Source: Micromonospora sp. NBC_01740 (GTDB taxonomy: Bacteria; Actinomycetota; Actinomycetes; Mycobacteriales; Micromonosporaceae). From it: a stretch of DNA of 64,000 bases. Location: positions 5,828,001 through 5,892,000 of the forward strand of contig NZ_CP109150.1 of the NCBI RefSeq assembly GCF_035920365.1, in the 5' to 3' direction. The notes beneath the pieces were generated by a model. That model did no database searches, was not told the DNA's origin, and saw nothing but the letters and a program-made list of their open reading frames with translations. Positions 36,501 through 44,437 of the stretch are shown here, one piece after another (within the stretch, counting starts at the first letter, position 1; every line of letters starts with the position of its first letter). Made by a program: the position numbers and the translations under genes.

Positions 36501-36906
36501 CGCCGACGTGGTGCGGGCACTGCTCCTGGCCGAGCTGGGCTTCGTCGCGGAGCAGCGCGGCACCGCCCGCGACGCGCACGAGTTGCACGCCGAGGCGTTC
36601 GAGGTCGCCACCGCCATCGGCGATCCCCGGGCGCAGGCGCTCGCGCTGGAGGGGCTCGCCGGCACGGCGACGCTCGACGGCCGGCACGGCGACGCCGCCC
36701 GGCTGCTCGGCGCGGCGGCCATGGCGCGGGCCTCGGTGGGCGCGCCGCTGCCGGCCGGCGAACGGGGCGACGTCGACCGGATCACTCAGGCCGCGCGCGA
36801 CGCGCTCAGCCCGACCGCGTTCACGGAGGAGTTCGACCGGGGCACCGCGCTGACCCCCGCCGAGGCCTACCGCTCGCTGGTGGCCGGCCTCCCCCGCCCC
36901 GCCTGA
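33505..36906 (+). CDS. AfsR/SARP-like regulator: winged helix, BTAD, NB-ARC ATPase, TPR (1133 aa)
   Basis: Domains in order are a winged-helix DNA-binding domain (about 1-95), BTAD (about 100-250), a Gly/Ser/Asp-rich linker (about 255-305), an NB-ARC ATPase with Walker A GPGGVGKT (Lys352) and Walker B-like LLLVLDNCEHV, and TPR-like repeats to the C-terminus (LAEELGLWLEASDRLSGLGR and similar). Large SARPs of this layout are usually cluster-situated activators. The ATG has no ribosome site and a TACGGT just upstream. Perfect 11-bp repeats lie 60-100 bp upstream. It is the obvious pathway regulator of the enediyne-type locus. Confidence 0.9.
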   Translation: MRFGLLGPLAVWTTDGAPVTVPDLKVRVLLADLLAHQGRPVPVDRLVEDLWGERRPANPSGALQTKVWQLRRALNDAEAGGRDAVVSRPPGYLLRTAPGQTDADRFGALVERATGTAAPPARVALLDEALALWRGPVLADFADEPFTRPLATRLEEQRLVAVEERAEARLVLGEHQLLVGELADLVARHPFRERARALQLRALYRAGRQGEALESYARFRRQLAEELGLDPGPELVALHRAILAHDPALLADQLGSGDRSGPSGASDQGDQGDTSGQGGGSGPRDPRGAEPSGADDPLAAPRPAGAGRVMPRTNLPAPLTPLVGRAEAVRHVHDLLRVERLLTLVGPGGVGKTRLAVEAAHQLVEAYPDGVWLVELASLRPDDPAALAGSLLAVLGIREATGADRGPTGAPATPADRLVDVLGGRSLLLVLDNCEHVVEPVAELAQRMLPHAPGVRLLATSQDPLGVAGERVWPVPPLELPDPEVTEPEVLARSSAVQLFVARATAAAPGFALDATNARDVAELCRRLDAVPLALELAATRVRALGVHGLVTRLDDRFRLLSGGHRGAPPRQQTLRAMIDWSWELLSDPERVVLRRLAAHADGCTLEAAEAVCADPDLPADEVLGLLVRLVDRSLVVMTEGAGEPRYRLLESVAEYCLARLRAADEVAVVRRRHRRHYLELARRADDELRGAAQRRWLARLDQETANLRRALDGALADDDAAGALELATALAWYRYLRGRLREARRSIEAALAVPGAVPTSLRAAATCWRAGLALLEAGGDHAPLVAPALAGWPPDEDPAGRARATCFLGLALLNTGDVTTSQELVDDALAQFEMLGDRWGVATALSLRAGHAQSRGDLEAASRDSARSVALFRELGDRWGQLQASFALTTRAEATGDYPEAARLHREGLRMAEELGLWLEASDRLSGLGRIALLSGDYDRAREFHERALRLAAEQNFKPGELYAQIGLGLGARREGRLDAAEELLRGVLAWTRQPGLDADVVRALLLAELGFVAEQRGTARDAHELHAEAFEVATAIGDPRAQALALEGLAGTATLDGRHGDAARLLGAAAMARASVGAPLPAGERGDVDRITQAARDALSPTAFTEEFDRGTALTPAEAYRSLVAGLPRPA

Positions 36907-36951
36907 GCGGGCGGGGCTCAGCCCGGGCGGCGGTCACCCGGACGCACCGAC

Positions 36952-36985
36952 GCACCCCGCACCGCCCGTGGGCGGTGCGGGGTGC
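36952..36985. terminator. Bidirectional terminator between BTAD regulator and SgcJ copy 4
   Basis: A perfect 16-bp stem (36952-36967 with 36970-36985) with a two-base apex lies midway between two convergent stops. Confidence 0.75.
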
Positions 36986-37023
36986 AGTCGGACGTCGGGC
37001 GACCCGCCGTTGCGTACGCGTCG

Positions 37024-37437
37024 TCAGCGTTTGGCCGTGCCCTTGGAGTTCTGGTAGGCGGCGATGCTCCACCCCCCGTCCACCCGGACCACCGTGGAGG
37101 TGGCGAGGAAGGCGCGCTCGGCGACGAACTCGGTCTCCCCCTCCAGGAGCACGCTGCCCTGGGTCACCAGCAGCGCGATGTCGTCGGTCAGGAAGCGGAC
37201 GTCGAGCGGCTCGACGAGGACGTGGGTCCCCCCGTACGGCCCGGCGAACCCGGCGGCCATGTAGGAGCGGATCTCCTCCCGGCCCTTCATGTAGGCGTCA
37301 CCGATGAGCGTGCCGTCCTCGACGAAGATCGCCGCGAACGCGTCGGCGTCGTTGGCCGCCCAGGCCGTCACGATGCGCCGCGCGACGTCCCGTACGGCCG
37401 TCTCGTCGCTCACGACAGCGGCATTGCCTGCGGACAT
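37024..37437 (-). CDS. SgcJ/EcaC-family NTF2-like protein, copy 4
   Basis: This 137-aa protein, shortest of the four copies, has no N-terminal extension. It has TAWAANDADAFAAIFVEDGTLIGDAYMKGREEIRSYMAAGFAGPYGG, then LLVTQGSVLLEGETEF and VDGGWSIAAYQNSKG. GAGGAGGAACG precedes the ATG. It differs from the other copies in having LIGDAY where copies 1 and 3 have LLMGD. It lies next to two secreted proteins on the same strand, the farthest SgcJ copy from the PKS. Confidence 0.85.
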   Translation of the reverse strand: MSAGNAAVVSDETAVRDVARRIVTAWAANDADAFAAIFVEDGTLIGDAYMKGREEIRSYMAAGFAGPYGGTHVLVEPLDVRFLTDDIALLVTQGSVLLEGETEFVAERAFLATSTVVRVDGGWSIAAYQNSKGTAKR

Positions 37438-37503
37438 GTCGTTCCTCCTCCTCGTGTCACCGGTACGCCGCGGGCGTCCGGACGTGCGGGCCGCGTGGGC
37501 GGG

Positions 37504-37896
37504 TCAGCAGGTGATGCGGACCTCGGGAGAGGTCAGGTAGGCCATCATGTTCGGATCCCAGACGACGGACCGGTAGATCCGGGTGCCGCTGGCCCGGCAC
37601 GGGAATTCGAGCCGGGTCGTCGACCCGGGGTCCATGTAGCGATCCAGCACCGTCCGCCAGCCGGTGTCGGTGGTTTCGTAGCGCATCAGCCAGATGACCG
37701 CGAGGACGACGCAGTCGTTGGTCGCCACGCTACGGACCATCAGGCCGGCGGGGCTCTTCTCCGGGGTGCTCGGCGCGCTTATGCAGCTCCGCGGTTCCGC
37801 AGCCGCCGCCGCGGCGGCGGTCGGGCCCGAGCCGACCGCCCCGACGGCGAGGACGACGGCCAGCGTCAGCGACAGCCATCTCGATACCGTTGCCAT
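37504..37896 (-). CDS. Small secreted protein with four cysteines, unknown
   Basis: The ATG at 37896 with GGAGGAAGC upstream gives 130 aa. Residues 1-33 form a Sec signal peptide (hydrophobic LSLTLAVVLAVGAVG, then an Ala-rich cleavage region). The mature part is about 97 aa with Cys38, Cys62, Cys100 and a C-terminal Cys130, enough for two disulfides. I do not recognise a family. Size and secretion recall enediyne-binding apoproteins, but the sequence does not resemble the neocarzinostatin or C-1027 fold. It lies between SgcJ copy 4 and the degenerate subtilase, probably in one transcript. Confidence 0.7.
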   Translation of the reverse strand: MATVSRWLSLTLAVVLAVGAVGSGPTAAAAAAAEPRSCISAPSTPEKSPAGLMVRSVATNDCVVLAVIWLMRYETTDTGWRTVLDRYMDPGSTTRLEFPCRASGTRIYRSVVWDPNMMAYLTSPEVRITC

Positions 37897-37976
37897 GCTT
37901 CCTCCTGTCCGGCCGGCCGGCCGGCTTCCGCACCTGGGCGCGAAAGCGGCGGCCGGCCTGCCCGTGTCGTACCGGA

Positions 37977-40900
37977 TCACTTCACGAACCGGTACGCGTT
38001 GACGATGGTCTGGTCCAGCCGGTTGCCGTGCGAGTCGACCAGGGTGGCGCGCAGCGACACCGTCCGGGTTCCCTTCGGCGCGTGCACCACCGCGCGGTAG
38101 CCGCCGTCGCCCGCCGGCACCACCGGGGCCTTGCGCCAGGTGCGGCCCCCGTCGACGGAGACCCGCACGGCCAGCTGCCGGACCCGACCCACGCGGGCCT
38201 CCGGCTGGGACATCACCGACACCGGCAGCAGGGTCACCGGCGCCCAGCGGGCGACGTTGTGGTCGTCGACCGTCGGCGCGTACCGGACGACCCACAGCGG
38301 GAAGGACTCGCCGGCCTCGCCGGCGGTGTCCGACCGGAACGTCCACGTCGCGTCCACCCGCGTCGACAGGGGGGAGTACGACGGTCGGCTGGTCCGCTTC
38401 TCCACGCGGAACGTCGCGGGCCCCGGCGGCACCTCGGCCTCCAGGTTCCCGGCGCCGGACGCGGCCACCAGGCGGCCGTCGCGGTACATCCGGGTCGTCG
38501 CCGCGTCGGTGAGGGAACCGGCCCGATGCCCGTCCTGGTCGGAGTACATGGGGATGCCGAACCAGACGGTGTCGCCGCGCCGGCCGGCGTGACCGGCGAA
38601 GTCGAACATCGGCCCGAGCACCGACGCGTTCCACCGGTCGGTATACCGCTGCCCGGCCTGGTACGACTGGTTCGCCTGGCCGAAAGCCGTGATCTCGACC
38701 GGTAGCCCGTCCCCGCCCGGGACGTTCTCGCCGAAGGCGGCGCTCCACAGGGTGGCGCCGCCCTCCAGCAGGTGCGTCGTGCGCGCCGGCAGCCTGAACG
38801 GCAGCAGCGGAGTCAGCGTGCCGATGACGCCGGGCGCGTTGGGGAACAGGGCCTTGGTCGCCGCGCGGCCGGTCACCTGGGCGACCAGCCGGCTGTCCAC
38901 CGTCGCCAGGTCCCGATCGGCCACCTTCCGGTCGAAGCCGGTGAAGAAGCCGCCCGGGCGGGTGTCGAGCAGCCCGTAGGTGTAGGGGGTGTCGCGGAAG
39001 TCGCCAGCCGGGCCGGGCACCGCCCAGGTGGAGTGGAGGTAACCGGTCATCCGCTCGGCGGGCAGGTCGGGGCCGAGCTGCCCGGAGCGCAGACCCTCGA
39101 AGCCGTCGAGGGCCAGGGCGAGGCCGAACCCGGTGCCGTCCTCGGCGCGCCGGTTGAAGCCGAGGTCGACCATGGCGGTCCGCGCGTCCGGGCGGGGCAC
39201 GGTGGTGCGTACCGGGGCGGTCCGTCGGGCGTCCATGGTCACCGTGGCGTCGGCGTCGAGGGCCAACTTCGGCTGGACCAGGCGGTGCCAGGTCGAATCG
39301 GTGTCGCCGAAGTCGACCACGTCGCCGACGAGGACGTAGCTGCCCTTCGGCAGCCGGGTGGTGGCGGTGCCGTCCTCGCCGTACAGCAACGCCCTCAGCT
39401 CGCCGGTGAGGTCCAGCACCATCGTCTCGGCCCGGCCGGTGGGCCGCCCGTCCGGCCCGAGGTGCCGGACGGTGAGCGTGTGGCTCTCGACCTCCTTCTC
39501 CACCTCGACGCGCGAGCGCACGGCCAGGTCGGGCGCGCCCGCCGGGGTGGCGGTGACGGTGCCCGTGTAGCGGCCGTCGGGCCCGTCGTGGCGGGTGTCG
39601 GCGGTGACGGTGACGCCGGCCGACCCGCCCGCCGGCACGGTCACCGTGGTCGCGTCGAGCCACAGCGCCCCGGCGGGGGCGGGCGTGCCGTCGGGGCCGG
39701 TCAGCGCGACGTCGAGCCGCAGCTCGACGGGCCGGTCGCCGTGGTTGTGCCAGGTGAGCGTCCGCTGTTGCGGGCGGTCGTCGGCGTGCGGCCACTGCTG
39801 CACCCCGAAGGCGAGCGAGGCCGTGGCCGGGAGCACGTTCCGCCGGGCCAGCGCCGGCGCGTCGAGCGCACCGTCCACCGCGGAGGCGGCGAGGGCGGCG
39901 CGGAGCCGGTCCACGGACCAGTCCGGGTGACGCTGGGCGAGCAGTGCCGCGCCCGTCACCGTGCCGGCCGGCAGCCCGGCCGCACGCCCGTCGGGCCTGT
40001 CGTGGGTGGCGATCGCTCCGGCAGCCCCGTCCGCAGCGGGGGCCAGCACGAGGGCCCCGGTGCGGTCGCCGATCCGTTCGATCGCCCGGCCGAGCGGGCC
40101 GGTGCCGAGCTGCTCCGCGCCACCGACGCCGAGGTCGACGACGTCGGCCCGGCCGGCGGCCCACTCCAGGCCGGCCAGGATCGCCGACTCCGGGCACCGG
40201 CCGTCGTCGTCACATACCTTGCCGTCGAGCAGCGTCGCGCCGGGCACGGCGGCGGCGGTGCGGGTGCCGTGTCCGTGCCGGTCACCGGTGCTCGCGCCGG
40301 CGAAGACCTGCCGGCGCGCCACCCGGGCGGCCGGCCTGGCCCGCTCGGCGTCGACGCCGGTGCTCAGCACGGCCACGGTCGGCGCGGCGCCACCCGCCGA
40401 CAGAGCCGGGGGCGGGTCGGTGGGCGGCGCCGGCACGGGCGCCGGGGTCAACGGCCTGTCCAGCCAGATCCTCTCGATGCCTGCCCGCTGCTCGCGAATC
40501 GCCGACCAGGCCGAGGCGGCGTCCGTCTTGACCATGGTCACCGCGCTCATCCCGGCTACGGCGAACCGGCCGGTCGTGCGCAGCCCCGGCCCGGTCAGAC
40601 CGGCCGCGGGATCGGCGCCGCGTCGCGACACGATCAGCGGCAGCCCGGGGCTGCGGGCGTCGTCGTAGCCGGCCCGGACCAGCGCCGTGACGTCGAACAG
40701 GCGCCGGTCCAGCAGCCCGGCGGCGACCAGCGGGCGGGCGTCCTCCGGGAGGACGGTGCGGTGCCCGCCGGCACGGTGGCTGGTGAAACGGGTGCCGGCG
40801 CGGCCCGGGGCGGCGGTCACGGTGACCCGCGCGCCGTCCGGGGAGACGGTGACCCGGTCGCCGGTGATCAGGGTGACCCGATGGTCGGACTGGCTGGCGG

Positions 40901-41051
40901 GCGCCGGCGCGGGGTCCGCGTCTCCGCCCGCGACGGCGGGGGTCTGCTGCCCGGTGATCACCAGTACTGCCGCCAGGGCCGCCACGCCCCCGACCGCGAT
41001 GGCCCTTCGGCCGCGCCCTCCGCTACCGGTTGCCGCACGTTTCTCGCCCAC
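37977..41051 (-). CDS. Secreted subtilase-like (S8) protein with lost catalytic residues
   Basis: The GTG at 41051, nine bases after GGAGGGG, gives 1024 aa. There is a signal peptide (about 1-42), an S8 propeptide start (HRVTLITGDRVTVSPDG, 57-73), a shrunken subtilase domain (about 224-395) and a long beta-rich C-terminal part. The usual VAVLDTGVD reads VAVLSTGVD, with Ser230 replacing the catalytic Asp. The His motif survives as HGHGTRTA (His261). The oxyanion Asn region reads LAPAADGAAG, and the GTSMA(A/T)PHVAG loop carrying the nucleophile Ser is missing before ALLAQRHPDWS. All of this is in one continuous frame. It should not be a protease. Binding or scaffolding is inferred. Confidence 0.8.
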   Translation of the reverse strand: MGEKRAATGSGGRGRRAIAVGGVAALAAVLVITGQQTPAVAGGDADPAPAPASQSDHRVTLITGDRVTVSPDGARVTVTAAPGRAGTRFTSHRAGGHRTVLPEDARPLVAAGLLDRRLFDVTALVRAGYDDARSPGLPLIVSRRGADPAAGLTGPGLRTTGRFAVAGMSAVTMVKTDAASAWSAIREQRAGIERIWLDRPLTPAPVPAPPTDPPPALSAGGAAPTVAVLSTGVDAERARPAARVARRQVFAGASTGDRHGHGTRTAAAVPGATLLDGKVCDDDGRCPESAILAGLEWAAGRADVVDLGVGGAEQLGTGPLGRAIERIGDRTGALVLAPAADGAAGAIATHDRPDGRAAGLPAGTVTGAALLAQRHPDWSVDRLRAALAASAVDGALDAPALARRNVLPATASLAFGVQQWPHADDRPQQRTLTWHNHGDRPVELRLDVALTGPDGTPAPAGALWLDATTVTVPAGGSAGVTVTADTRHDGPDGRYTGTVTATPAGAPDLAVRSRVEVEKEVESHTLTVRHLGPDGRPTGRAETMVLDLTGELRALLYGEDGTATTRLPKGSYVLVGDVVDFGDTDSTWHRLVQPKLALDADATVTMDARRTAPVRTTVPRPDARTAMVDLGFNRRAEDGTGFGLALALDGFEGLRSGQLGPDLPAERMTGYLHSTWAVPGPAGDFRDTPYTYGLLDTRPGGFFTGFDRKVADRDLATVDSRLVAQVTGRAATKALFPNAPGVIGTLTPLLPFRLPARTTHLLEGGATLWSAAFGENVPGGDGLPVEITAFGQANQSYQAGQRYTDRWNASVLGPMFDFAGHAGRRGDTVWFGIPMYSDQDGHRAGSLTDAATTRMYRDGRLVAASGAGNLEAEVPPGPATFRVEKRTSRPSYSPLSTRVDATWTFRSDTAGEAGESFPLWVVRYAPTVDDHNVARWAPVTLLPVSVMSQPEARVGRVRQLAVRVSVDGGRTWRKAPVVPAGDGGYRAVVHAPKGTRTVSLRATLVDSHGNRLDQTIVNAYRFVK

Positions 41052-41331
41052 CCTGTGTCCCCTCCGCCGCTTCGGTCCGCCGCACGTGCGGCGGTCATCG
41101 CTGGTGTCTGGTCATCAGGGATCGTCGTCCGGCCCCTCTGGGCCCCGCATCTCCCGTCGTGCGCTCATCCCGTCGCCGGGCACGGGGTTGCGCACGGTGG
41201 AAGGTGCGCCGGGTCCGGCCGAGCAGCACGATCCGACAGTGGAGCGGACGGACGCGCCGGGGCGCCCGGTTCTGCCGAGGCAAGGCTCAACAGATCCTTT
41301 TCGGACAGTGCGGGTGCGTGAGGAGCGGACG

Positions 41332-42681
41332 ATGACATCAGTGCGAGGGGACGCGCCGGGGGCGACATCCGCCACCGGCGAGCGGGCCCGACCGAGGATC
41401 TTCTTCCCCGAGCTGGAGGGCATGCGCGGGGTCGCCGCCGTGATGGTCATGCTGACCCACATCGCGCTGACCACGGGCATGATCGCCTCCGACATGTACG
41501 GCGCGGCCGGCAACCCGGTCGCCGGACCGATCTTCAACACCATGGACGTCAGCCTGCCGATCTTCTTCGTCCTCTCCGGGCTGGTGCTCTACCGGCCGTT
41601 CGCGCTGGCCACCCTCACCGACCGGCCGCCGATGGCGCTGAAGCCGTACTTCTGGCGGCGGGCCCTGCGGATCCTGCCGGCGTACTGGTTGCTGGCCGTG
41701 ACGGCGCTGCTCGTGCTCAATGCCGACGCCGTCACCGGGCTGTGGCACGTGCTGCGCCCGCTGCTCGTGCTGCACGTCTACCAGCCGAACGCGATGCCCA
41801 CGGGCATGGAGCAGACGTGGAGCCTCGCGACCGAGGTCGCGTTCTACGTCACCCTGCCGCTGCTGGCCTGGGCGTTGCGCCGCTGGGCGGTACGCGCCGC
41901 CGACCCGGGGACCCGCGCGAGGCGGCTGCTGGTGCCACTGGGCGCCCTGGTGCTGACCGGCGCCGGCTTCGCCGCGTACCACCACCTGCCCTCGATGGGC
42001 CCCTTCCCGATGCAGCACCTCTGGCCGACCGAGTACATGGGCTACCTGGCGGTCGGCATGATCCTGGCGACCCTCTCCGCCGTCGCCGAGGTGGCGCCCG
42101 AGCGGACGCCGGCCCCGTACCGGTTCCTCATCCGGCACCCGGGCGCAGCGTGGATCGGCGCGGCGCTGGCGTACGCGACGGCCTGCTCCCCCCTGGGCGG
42201 CCCGAACGACATGAACTACCCGCCGCTGGGCTCGGCGATGGTCGACCACGCCCTCTACCTGGCCATCTCCCTGCTGCTGGTGGCGCCGCTGACCCTGCCG
42301 GCGGGCCGTCCCGGCTACATGCGGGCGGCCCTGTCCAACCCCGTGCTGCGCTTCCTCGGCCGGATCTCCTACGGGGTCTTCCTCTGGCACGTCTTCTACC
42401 TGTGGGTCTACTACGGAACGACAGGCACGCCGCTGGGCACCGGCAACTTCTGGCTCGTCACCGCGGCGGTGGCCGGTGCCAGCGTGGTGACGGCGACGCT
42501 GAGCTTCTACCTGTTGGAGCGCCCGGCGATGGGGCTGCGGCCGTGGTTGGGCCGGGCGCCCGTGGACCCGGGGGCCCAGGCGCCGAGCACGGTCCGCGAG
42601 CAACTCCCGACCGGCCGCGAGGCGGCGCAGTGGGAGTCGCGCAGCACCGAGCCGGCCGCCCCCGCAGTAGCGGCCGAGTGA
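41332..42681 (+). CDS. Acyltransferase-3 family membrane protein
   Basis: This 449-aa protein has about ten membrane helices and the acyltransferase-3 pattern: FPELEGMRGVAAVMVMLTH near residue 26 (catalytic His at its end), FFVLSGLVLYRPF near 82, YFWRRALRILPAYWLLA near 105, and EQTWSLATEVAFYVTLPLL near 163. Members O-acylate cell-surface or secreted glycans and antibiotic sugars. AGGAGCGGACG precedes the ATG. Acylation of the cluster's sugar is possible, and cell-envelope modification is the alternative. Confidence 0.85.
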   Translation: MTSVRGDAPGATSATGERARPRIFFPELEGMRGVAAVMVMLTHIALTTGMIASDMYGAAGNPVAGPIFNTMDVSLPIFFVLSGLVLYRPFALATLTDRPPMALKPYFWRRALRILPAYWLLAVTALLVLNADAVTGLWHVLRPLLVLHVYQPNAMPTGMEQTWSLATEVAFYVTLPLLAWALRRWAVRAADPGTRARRLLVPLGALVLTGAGFAAYHHLPSMGPFPMQHLWPTEYMGYLAVGMILATLSAVAEVAPERTPAPYRFLIRHPGAAWIGAALAYATACSPLGGPNDMNYPPLGSAMVDHALYLAISLLLVAPLTLPAGRPGYMRAALSNPVLRFLGRISYGVFLWHVFYLWVYYGTTGTPLGTGNFWLVTAAVAGASVVTATLSFYLLERPAMGLRPWLGRAPVDPGAQAPSTVREQLPTGREAAQWESRSTEPAAPAVAAE

Positions 42682-42754
42682 GAGCGACCGCAGACCGGCA
42701 CCCCCTGTACCGGGCGGGAGGTCCGCCCGGCGGCGAACCGAGAGGAACCACACG

Positions 42755-44143
42755 ATGAGCGACACCGCGAGAGGCCGGGCCGTCGTCCTCGGCGCGAGCA
42801 TGGCCGGGCTGTTCGCCGCCAAGGTGCTCGCCGAGGCGTACCGGGAGGTGGTCCTGGTGGACCGGGACCGGCTCGCCGACGCGACCGAGGTGCGCCGCGG
42901 CGCACCGCAGGGGCGGCACCTGCACGGCCTGCTCGCCCGAGGTCAGCAGGCCATCGAGGAGCTGCTGCCCGGCTTCACCGACGAGGCGACCGCGGCCGGA
43001 CTGCGCTCGGGCGACCTCGGCACCCGGATCCGCTGGTACTTCAACGGCCACCGGCTGAAGCCGGCGGAGACCGGCCTGCTGGTCGTCGGGGGCTACCGGC
43101 CGGGCATAGAGGCGCTGGTGCGGCGCAGGGTACTGGCCCTGTCGGGGGTGCGGCTCGTCGAGGACGCCGACGTCGTCGCCCCGGTCGCCACCGCCGACGG
43201 CAACCGGATCACCGGCGTACGGATCCACCACCGCGGCGCCGACGTCGCCGAGGTCATCGACGCCGACCTGGTGGTGGACGCCACCGGCCGCGGCTCCCGG
43301 ACCCCCGCCTGGCTGACCGAGCTCGGCCACGGCCCGGTGCCGGAGGAGCGGATCAAGATCGGGCTCACCTACACCAGCGCGCGGTTCCGCTTCTCCCACG
43401 ACCCGTTCCACGGCGACGTCTCGATCAACCCGGTGGCCACCCCCGCCCATCCGCGCGGCGCGTTCCTTGCCACGCTGGGCGGCGACACCGGGCTGCTCTC
43501 GCTCACCGGCATCCTCGGCGACGAGCCGCCGACCGACCGCGAGGGCTTCCTGGCGTACGCGGCCTCGCTGCCCGTGCCCGACATCATCGACGCCATCCGG
43601 GACGCCGAGTTCCTCGACGAGCCGGCCTCGTTCCGGTTCCCGGCCAGCGTCCGGCGCCGCTACGAGCGGGTGTCCCGGCTGCCGGAGGGGCTGCTCGTGG
43701 TCGGCGACGCGGTCTGCACGTTCAACCCGGTGTACGGCCAGGGCATGACCGTCGCCGCCCTGGAGGCGCTGATCCTGCGCCGGCACCTCGCCAGCGGTGG
43801 GGCGCCCCGGCCGCGGGCCTTCTTCGCCGACATCTCCCGGCAGCTCGACGCCCCGTGGGAGGTCGCCGCCGGCGGTGACCTGGCCCACCCGCGGGTGGAG
43901 GGTCCGCGCCCGTTCAAGGTGCGGATGGCCAACGCCTACATCGCCCGGGTGCACGCCGCCGCCACCCGGGACAGCCGGGTCACGGACGCCTTCCTGCGGG
44001 TGGCCGGGCTGATCGACCCGCCGCAGGCGATCATGCGCCCCTCGGTGATGCTGCGCGTGCTGCGGGCGGGCGGGCAGCCGGCCGGCTCCGTCGCCACCCC
44101 GTCCGGCCCGGTGGCCCGTCCCCCGGCACGCGACCGCGGCTGA
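42755..44143 (+). CDS. FAD-dependent oxidoreductase/monooxygenase
   Basis: This 462-aa protein has an N-terminal dinucleotide motif LGASMAGLFAAKVLAEA, RGAPQGRHLHGLLARGQQAIEELLPGF near residue 48, VDATGRGSRTPAWL near 174, and the FAD-phosphate motif VVGDAVCTFNPVYGQGMT near 313. This is the PHBH-like flavoprotein fold used by hydroxylases and some saturating reductases. GAGAGGAACCACACG precedes the ATG. It lies 73 bp after the acyltransferase gene, likely the same transcript, and a strong terminator follows. The substrate is unknown. Confidence 0.85.
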   Translation: MSDTARGRAVVLGASMAGLFAAKVLAEAYREVVLVDRDRLADATEVRRGAPQGRHLHGLLARGQQAIEELLPGFTDEATAAGLRSGDLGTRIRWYFNGHRLKPAETGLLVVGGYRPGIEALVRRRVLALSGVRLVEDADVVAPVATADGNRITGVRIHHRGADVAEVIDADLVVDATGRGSRTPAWLTELGHGPVPEERIKIGLTYTSARFRFSHDPFHGDVSINPVATPAHPRGAFLATLGGDTGLLSLTGILGDEPPTDREGFLAYAASLPVPDIIDAIRDAEFLDEPASFRFPASVRRRYERVSRLPEGLLVVGDAVCTFNPVYGQGMTVAALEALILRRHLASGGAPRPRAFFADISRQLDAPWEVAAGGDLAHPRVEGPRPFKVRMANAYIARVHAAATRDSRVTDAFLRVAGLIDPPQAIMRPSVMLRVLRAGGQPAGSVATPSGPVARPPARDRG

Positions 44144-44183
44144 GGCGGGTCCACACCCGCGGAGGCCACTACCCCACACGAGC

Positions 44184-44216
44184 TACGGCCCGTCGTGCCG
44201 CGCACGACGGGCCGTA
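44184..44216. terminator. Terminator between FAD oxidoreductase and tpx
   Basis: TACGGCCCGTCGTGC (44184-44198) pairs perfectly with 44202-44216 across CGC, in a convergent gap. It probably marks the right end of the enediyne-type region. Confidence 0.75.
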
Positions 44217-44437
44217 CCGGTGGACGGAGGTGGGGACGCCGCCGGCGGCGCACCTGACGGGGATGCGGCCGGCGCGCGCACGTGCCTAGAAGCGCGAGAG
44301 CAGGGCCCGGCGCGGGCACGCGCACATGGCCGCGAGCGGGCGCAGGCCTGGTGGCGGGCAGCGTCACGCGGTGACCACGACGCATCGACGTCGTGGCCAC
44401 CTCGTGCGCGCACCGGCGGGTGGCGACCCGGGGCGGG
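44217..44437. other. Remaining convergent interval, no gene
   Basis: No coding region is seen. An 8-bp inverted repeat CCACGACG/CGTCGTGG (44375-44382 and 44389-44396) lies 42 bp beyond the tpx stop and may be its terminator. Confidence 0.4.

Noticed and set aside
37504..37896. Neocarzinostatin-type enediyne apoprotein
   Set aside because: Size and secretion fit, but the sequence lacks the beta-rich threonine/glycine pattern and the cysteine placement of that family.
37977..41051. Active secreted serine protease
   Set aside because: The catalytic Asp position is Ser and the nucleophile loop is missing, so only the His remains.
44375..44396. Short 8-bp inverted repeat as a regulatory site
   Set aside because: It lies downstream of the tpx stop in a convergent gap and is more simply a weak terminator.
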